Shown here piece after piece: positions 57,974 through 64,000 of a DNA stretch of 64,000 nt. Numbering within the stretch: position 1 is the first letter of the stretch; each line of letters opens with the position of its first letter. Source of the stretch: Caprimulgus europaeus (Eukaryota > Chordata > Aves > Caprimulgiformes > Caprimulgidae). The notes under the pieces were generated by a model. That model made no database searches. It was not told the DNA's origin and saw only the letters and a program-made list of their open reading frames with translations. The stretch spans positions 11,337,001 through 11,401,000 of the forward strand of contig OU015541.1 in assembly GCA_907165065.1 (NCBI GenBank), in the 5' to 3' direction. Both the position numbers and the translations under genes were made by a program.

Positions 57974-58020
57974 ATCTGTTAGGAGAGACCCTATCTGTTA
58001 GGACAGGCCCTATCTGTTTG
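57974..58020. repeat. 19-bp tandem repeat, 2.5 copies
   Basis: ATCTGTTAGGAGAGACCCT, then ATCTGTTAGGACAGGCCCT, then the partial ATCTGTTTG. Two mismatches between the full copies. Confidence 0.9.
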
Positions 58021-60209
58021 ACTCTTCCTCTCCATTTTCTCCCCTCCTACTTTTTCTTAATGTACTCTTAAATATTGAATTCCATCATTAAAACTTTGTC
58101 CTAAGTTCATGTTAGAGCAAGGATGTACATCAGAGCCAGTCAGGTCGATAAAGACTCCCATGGACCTCAGTGAGCCTTGGTCAGCCAGAGCGCCTCCTTG
58201 TCTTGCACCACCATGGTGAGAAGCGGTTTGGGTGGAAGGGAGATCGGGGAAGGTTATAAGGAAAGAAAAATGGCTGTAGGTAGGCTTGAGGGAGAGGAAG
58301 CTTGCTTCTGGGACACTTCAAACAGATGCTTAACAAAAGTATTAATAACTTGCAAAAAAAATAAAAGGGATGGGCAAAGCAAAACAAGAGGACCTGCCTG
58401 AATTCCCAGTCGGGTTTTGCACACACCAGTGACGATGATTCACTGTCTGGTTTTCACTTTGTTCCCTTCCTTTGGCACTCGGCAGTTTCCTAACTCTTGT
58501 GAAGCTCTGCCTGTCCTTTCACTTTTCCTGACCCTTTTGCTTTTTTCCTCTGGTCACTTTATTAGCAATGACCCAAACTCCAGAAAATTTGGCCCCCACT
58601 TTCTATTTATTTAATTTAATTTAATTGACTTATGCCAGACATTATCCAAAAGCATAAATGAGAAAAGAATTATCATTATTTTGTCTGATCTCACCTCACC
58701 ATTGCACTAGAACTGGAAAGTTGATCAGAAATGCCCTTTTGGGGAGAGATAAGTAGCAAAATGAAAGCAACCTCTTTTATTCCTTTCCTGGTTTTGCAGA
58801 CATCTTCCCAAATTAAAACTGTCACCAAACGTGTCTACCAAGCTATGGTAGGACTTATATTGATGTTGATCCCTGAGCAAATCATTCCTGCTGAACCCCG
58901 GTTATGTTTCTTGTCCCCCCAGGAGTGTGACACTGGTGTGACATGTGGCTCCCCCCTTCTGAGTGGTGAGAGCTGCCTTGACATTTACACCAGGGCTTTG
59001 ATGGGGCCAGAATCTGGCCCTTTTTACTGGGTGATGACAAAAATGTGGATCTGGTAGCTCTGACAGGGGAAACAAGAGACAGAATAAGACCTGAGCACAT
59101 TTCTCATGCTATTTTTTACCCTTTATGACTCTAAACCAAATTGCAAGGCAGGCAGGAGAGCGGGCAGGGTGGTTGCCTACATCTGCCAATGCCACCAGCA
59201 AAGGACAATGGAGCAGGTTGTCCCTGGAGAAATAACTTCTGGACTGTGGAAGGCCTGCAGCAAACTTCCTGATAAGTGATTTTTTTCCTGTAATAATTTT
59301 GCTTTAATAAGAAACAAAACCTTACCCTGTGTTTTGTTACGAAGTGCACGGGGAGTTGCTTCTCTTGGCTCACTCTGCAAATTTCATTTTTTTTTTTAAA
59401 TTTAGAACAGCAACATCTTCTTCACAAAAATCTACATACTTTTCACTAAGTTCACTGATTTGATCCCCAAACTTTCAAACTGAATATTTTAACCAGCTCT
59501 TAAATAAATTCAGTGCTGGATGTTCCAGCCCGTAACAGGAGGCTGCTCATGCATGTCTGAGTAGTGCCGCAGCTTTCACCCCAGGAGAACTGCCCGTGGC
59601 AGGTCCGGGGAGCCCCTTGCTCTCTGTTCAGGTCCAGGTAACATTTTTGGTCTGTTCCTCCAGCACATTTCAGAGGTGAAGCTGGTTCCTCGGGGGGGTG
59701 GTCAAGGTGAGCTCTTTGCTGCTGTCTCCCCTCGACACCCAGACAACAGCCTGGACTCATGGACATCCATGCTCAGCCTCAAAGGGGTGGTTTTAATAAG
59801 ACCTTCTCTTTCAAGGGGGAATAAAACTGTATTTTCTTCTCATCTCAGCCTCTGTTTCCTTCAGCTCTCAGCAGGCAATGGCTTGGGATATTTATTGCTC
59901 TCTGTAATTTCTTTGGAGACCCCCCCTTGTTTTTATTTTATGCATGGCCTAATACAAGTGTCTCCCAGTTTCAGAGGAGGAAAATTAATTCATTTCCTCT
60001 TGATAGCAAAGTGTTTGCTGTTGCCATCAAGTTGAGCTTGAGATGGTATTCACTCTGGGCAATGGCCTGGGTCTGCAGTCCTGCAGGGCTGTCTTTGGGA
60101 ATAAGCCTCGGTGAATAATTTATTTTTCAGTTTGGCTGCTGGGAGTCAAGGGGAAATGCAGTTTAATTCAAACTAAATCTCCCTCCTTCCCTGCATACAC
60201 ACATGTGCA
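58021..60209. other. Gene-free unique sequence
   Basis: No supported gene, RNA or transposon. A TTTAAT repeat is seen at 58608-58626. Confidence 0.5.
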
Positions 60210-60553
60210 TCTCCTTTTTTTTTCTTTTTCTTTTTCTTTTTCTTTTTCTTTTTCTTTTTCTTTTTCTTTTTCTTTTTCTTTTTCTTTTTCTTTTTCTTTT
60301 TCTTTTTCTTTTTCTTTTTCTTTTTCTTTTTCTTTTTCTTTTTCTTTTTCTTTTTCTTTTTCTTTTTCTTTTTCTTTTTCTTTTTCTTTTTCTTTTTCTT
60401 TTTCTTTTTCTTTTTCTTTTTCTTTTTCTTTTTCTTTTTCTTTTTCTTTTTCTTTTTCTTTTTTCTTTTCCTTTCCCTTTCCCTTTTTCCTTTTTCCTTT
60501 TTCCTTTTTCCTTTTTCCTTTTTCCTTTTTCCTTTTTCCTTTTTCCTTTTCCT
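60210..60553. repeat. Pure-pyrimidine array: (CTTTTT)n hexamer passing into (CTTTTTC)n heptamer
   Basis: No purine occurs for 344 bp on the + strand. About 40 hexamer units (to about 60464) are followed by a short irregular CTTTTCC/CTTTCC transition and then about nine 7-bp CTTTTTC units (60484-60548). Translation in either sense gives Phe-Leu-Ser or Lys-Arg repeats, which are artefacts. Triplex-capable and probably length-variable. Confidence 0.97.
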
Positions 60554-62295
60554 GAAGTCATCATCTACTCATGGCCATCACAGAGGCCACAATGGAGAAA
60601 AAAGTGTTTTCTGCATCCTGCCAAGATGCCAAACAAATGTAAGATCATGGGGATAAAAAGGTTGCTTTGATTGCTGTTCCCTCACCTGCTCACAGCTGCA
60701 GCAGGACATGGCCAGACCCAAGGACATGGTCGGTGGCCAGGTGGCTGGGAGATGGACAATCTGTGTGGCCAAAGCTGGTGCCCACGTGAAGGGGATAGAA
60801 AAATTCTTCGAGTTCTGTGCAAAGAGGAATTGTGAGTCTCAAAGCCCACCAAGCTGTTTCACTTCCTCTGAAGATGGAAACTGTGAAGCAATTACTGGCA
60901 GTAACCTGTTTTATCACTGTGAACTGAACTTGGTGTTTGACCCCATTTGAAAGGTGAGGAAGGATCTGTCTAACTCTGTACATAGTCTTCTGCTTAGTGC
61001 CAGAGCTCTAGTATTTGACAAGTAAATATATTGCAAAAGGAGCTTGGTTGCTATCACTAATGTGGCCTTACATAGTTCCTGGAGCACTCCATGGGCACCA
61101 ACTTGCTGCTGCTGTTTGAGGAGATGCTACTGACATTTTTATTCTGACAGCCTCCACAACCAGTTCATTCCTCTACAGTGCTGTGTAGAGGTTATTTTTC
61201 AGCTTGCCCATGCTACCCTCTGCCCTCAAAGGAATCTTGTGCCTCCTCACAGCCTGTTTTGGTCAGCTAAGCAGAAGCCAAGCCCTCTAGGTATGTCCAT
61301 GCAGAGGAGGCTCCCAGGTCTTCCTGGGCTTCGTGCTGTGCCGTTTGCTCCTCGCAGCAGGAACACTGGCTGTGCCACATGGGTCTCACCAATGCTCCTG
61401 CAGTGGCTTTTATCCTTCCTGAGCAACCAGCAGTGTGGTTCAGGATCGATGTTTTGCAAGGATAATTATGATTATTTGCTGGAAAGGAATTCCTGAAAAA
61501 GGAAGTGCCTCCTGCACCCCAGTTCCTTTTACTCTTAACTGGGCCATGTCTCAGAGTAACCCAAGATAAGAGGATGGAAAATCATGTGCATCTCACTTCA
61601 CAGGGCTCCTCTTCTTCCACGGCTGTGCCTTGTGTGTCAGCAGTGCCCATGGAAGTTCAGCACCATTAAACCCTCCTGTCCTCCAGCACAGCAGAAAGTT
61701 TCCAGGGGTCTGCCCAGTTCAGCCTCTCCAGAAGCCAGCAGGATTTCTCCAGAGGAAAAATGAAGCTTTAGTCATGTACTTTGGGGGTAGAAAATATCCA
61801 GAATGAAGTTTTCAGTTTTCCCCTTCTAGCAGATTTTAATTCAAAACCACTTTCAGTCCAAACTCTTCTGTTTCAGGCACTGGACTAGGAAACAAAGTTA
61901 AGCTGAACTAAAGCTTCCTGAGCTGAGGTTAGCCAGGCATTGAACTTCTCTCTGGTGAAATAGGTCTACATAGGTCACTAAATCACTAGGACGTTATTTT
62001 GAAATGCAACCTACCAAAGCAGGCTTGCTAAGGAATAATTTGGTGTTTTCAAAAGAGAGGAGCTGATTTCTCGTTACTCTGTCAAGCTATTTACAGGTAA
62101 AGTGCAGGTTACACAGGGTCACTGAGTGTCTGAATACCAGACAGGTGAGATACACAGGTATTATCTCCCTTTTTTTTTTTCTTTACCATGCCTTCCATAT
62201 AAGGTATATTTTCACTTCAAAACTTAACCTCTCCTTGCATTGGGTTGGGGGAATTCACCATGCTGTGAGTGAAAGCTCAGGCGAGCACAGAAGAG
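60554..62295. other. Gene-free unique sequence
   Basis: No supported gene, RNA or transposon. Confidence 0.5.
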
Positions 62296-62445
62296 CACCC
62301 AGGGAGGGTGTGGATTTGTATCCCCAGACAGTTTTGAGAACAGGTTAGACAAACAAGGAGCACCGTAAGTAGATCTGATCCTGCCTTAGGGAACTGAGGT
62401 GAACTACATGACCTCTCCAGGTCCCTTCCAGACTATTTTCCACAG
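62296..62445 (+). mobile_element. CR1 LINE, degraded 3' fragment
   Basis: CCCAGGGAGGGTGTGGATTT ... TTTTGAGAACAGGTTAGACA ... GATCCTGCCTTAGGGAAC ... CTACATGACCTCTCCAGGTC then CCTTCCAGACTATTTTCC follows the CR1 3' end with many substitutions and small gaps. It is clearly older than the copy at 3637. Confidence 0.7.
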
Positions 62446-64000
62446 CTCCAAGACTGGAGTTACAGCAGGAAAGGGAATTTGGCCCTTTGAGCAGTTAGTT
62501 ACTCTGTGAGTTCTGAATTTAACACATGCCATCGTGTACTCGGGGAAGCACTTGAGCACTGAGGATGGTGCTGTGAAGCAGGTTCTTCTCTGGAATACAG
62601 AAATGCCAGCTTGCAGTTCCAGCAAAGGTTTGTAACTGAGGACACAGCAGCTTCACCAAAGGTCAGAAGCAGCCACGGAAGAGGTTGGACAATATCCACA
62701 TCTGCTGATAACAGGCTGTAGGGGGCCCTGCTGTAGCTATGGGGTTACAGTCCCAGAAAGAAGCTTTTTTTTTTACAAACACAGTAAGATTTTTTTTCCT
62801 TGACATATACATCAGCATTAACCCTCAGGCTAACATTAAGCTCATTGACTCATAGGCTTTTCAAATCAGGAGGGACTATTACACTCACCTTGTCTGCCCC
62901 CTCACAGAGGCTTGAGAACCTCACCCAGGTATGTCTACATAAAGTCATTAAGTCCTGTTTGATCAAGTGCAAAGCCCTTGCCTGACCTGGAGAGAGGAAA
63001 AGCAAGAGGGCAATGCAGCCACACGACTGGTCCCACGTTGTATGACCAGGGATACTGCACAAGCTGTCTCAAGGGGACTCATATACCATTACTTCTCCCA
63101 GTGAACCTGCAGCTGACTTTCCCATATCTTATAGTGAGTGACAAAGAAGCCACCATCTCCCCTGGCTCCAATAGCCAAAGACTTCTTTTGTACACTTGCA
63201 TCTGATTTGTAGTTTGACTATTTTTTGAGCAAAAAGTTGCCTCTATTTTAGCCTCAGTATCACCGTTTAGCTTTTATCCAGTACTCTTTATGATTGTGAT
63301 GTACCAAGAAGGTAGATCCCCACCCCCACAGCAAAACTGGGGCACAATAATCTAGCATCAGTTGCATTATTATGGGTTCATATTTCTAAAAAATAAAGGA
63401 CCACAAAAAGTGCTTTTCCTATTCTCTTGCTTGCACACACATTGGCAATAATGGCACATGCAAAGTTATCTTCCTAAAAAAAATATGCTTTCTTGTCATC
63501 AATAGCACTTTAAAAGCAGCTCTTTGGAAGACAGTGCTCCATAAATTGAAACCATTCACTCCTGCATCTACATTTTTGTTTTCTTTGAAAAGTTTTGTGA
63601 TGGGGACAAAATAAAGCCTACAAACTCAAGTTAATCTAGTCTCCAGCTAGCCCTCAATAAATATGGTTAAATCAATAGGAAGCAATACAATCAAAAAGTA
63701 GAAAGAAGTAATGATAGCCCACAACAGAGGCATGAGGGAGGCAGCTGCAGACCCTATAGAGCTGCAGTGCTGGGTGGTAGATTAGTCAGGAGGAGGTACA
63801 AGCTGCTAAACAGAGCAGCCCCCCCCACCCCTCTTTAGTGTACTAATTAATCAGGCATAAAAAGCTCATCAAGGAGCAGTCCAGCAATGAGAACCAGACT
63901 GAAACAAGGTTATCTTGAAGGTTAAAGACACAGGATCTTCTTTTATTACTTAAAAAAACAAAAGAGAATCCCTCTTGCCATCCTCCCCTGATACACTGCT
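62446..64000. other. Gene-free unique sequence to window end
   Basis: No supported gene or RNA. T runs lie at about 62765-62773 and 62790-62798, and a C-rich run at 63820-63832. Confidence 0.5.

Noticed and set aside
60163-60670. Lys-Arg, Phe-Leu and Phe-Ser repeat ORFs on both strands
   Set aside because: Translations of the pyrimidine microsatellite; no non-repetitive coding part.
1-64000. tRNA, rRNA, CRISPR arrays or prokaryotic-type operons
   Set aside because: No cloverleaf with A/B boxes, no rRNA-like sequence and no spaced direct repeats of CRISPR type; this is vertebrate nuclear DNA.

Overview
This window is vertebrate nuclear DNA, almost certainly from a bird. Two recognisable fragments and one probable fragment of the chicken-repeat LINE family CR1 sit in otherwise repeat-poor sequence. 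The only gene I can support encodes a 312-residue large-Maf transcription factor that reads as avian MAFB: short His tracts instead of the long Ala/Gly tracts of c-MAF, and a Phe-Phe-Met end. I cannot name the species.

Layout. 1-405 is a pure-purine AGAGG satellite. 406-16990 is gene-free sequence with one CR1 copy (about 3637-3926), simple repeats and AT-rich blocks that resemble conserved non-coding elements. 17000-21950 turns GC- and CpG-rich. MAFB lies on the + strand: promoter with C-rich GC-box cluster, inverted CCAAT box and TATA box at about 21800-21962; leader of about 640 nt without any ATG; CDS 22630-23568 in one exon; 3' UTR to about 25760. A second CpG-rich block follows at about 25800-29400. 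29400-64000 is again gene-free, with a minus-strand CR1 (about 35925-36115), a degraded CR1 (about 62296-62445), possible MIR remnants, microsatellites and a 344-bp pure-pyrimidine array at 60210-60553.

Biology. MAFB is a bZIP activator/repressor of monocyte-macrophage, hindbrain rhombomere 5/6, neural crest, podocyte and pancreatic alpha-cell programmes. Such genes usually sit in gene deserts filled with distal enhancers, which fits the empty flanks here. Enhancer calls below rest only on base composition and motif matches read by eye.

Most notable observations: (i) a strong-Kozak 80-codon ORF in the MAFB 3' UTR that carries three in-frame LPAW/LPAL repeats; (ii) a consensus GTGAGT splice donor straddling the MAFB stop codon, followed 190 bp later by a branch-point/polypyrimidine/AG acceptor, in the same place and phase as the alternative terminal splice I recall for c-MAF; (iii) an ATG-free leader with a 79-nt pyrimidine tract; (iv) a composite miR-130/miR-148-type site near the 3' end; (v) CpG-rich domains on both sides of a single-exon gene.
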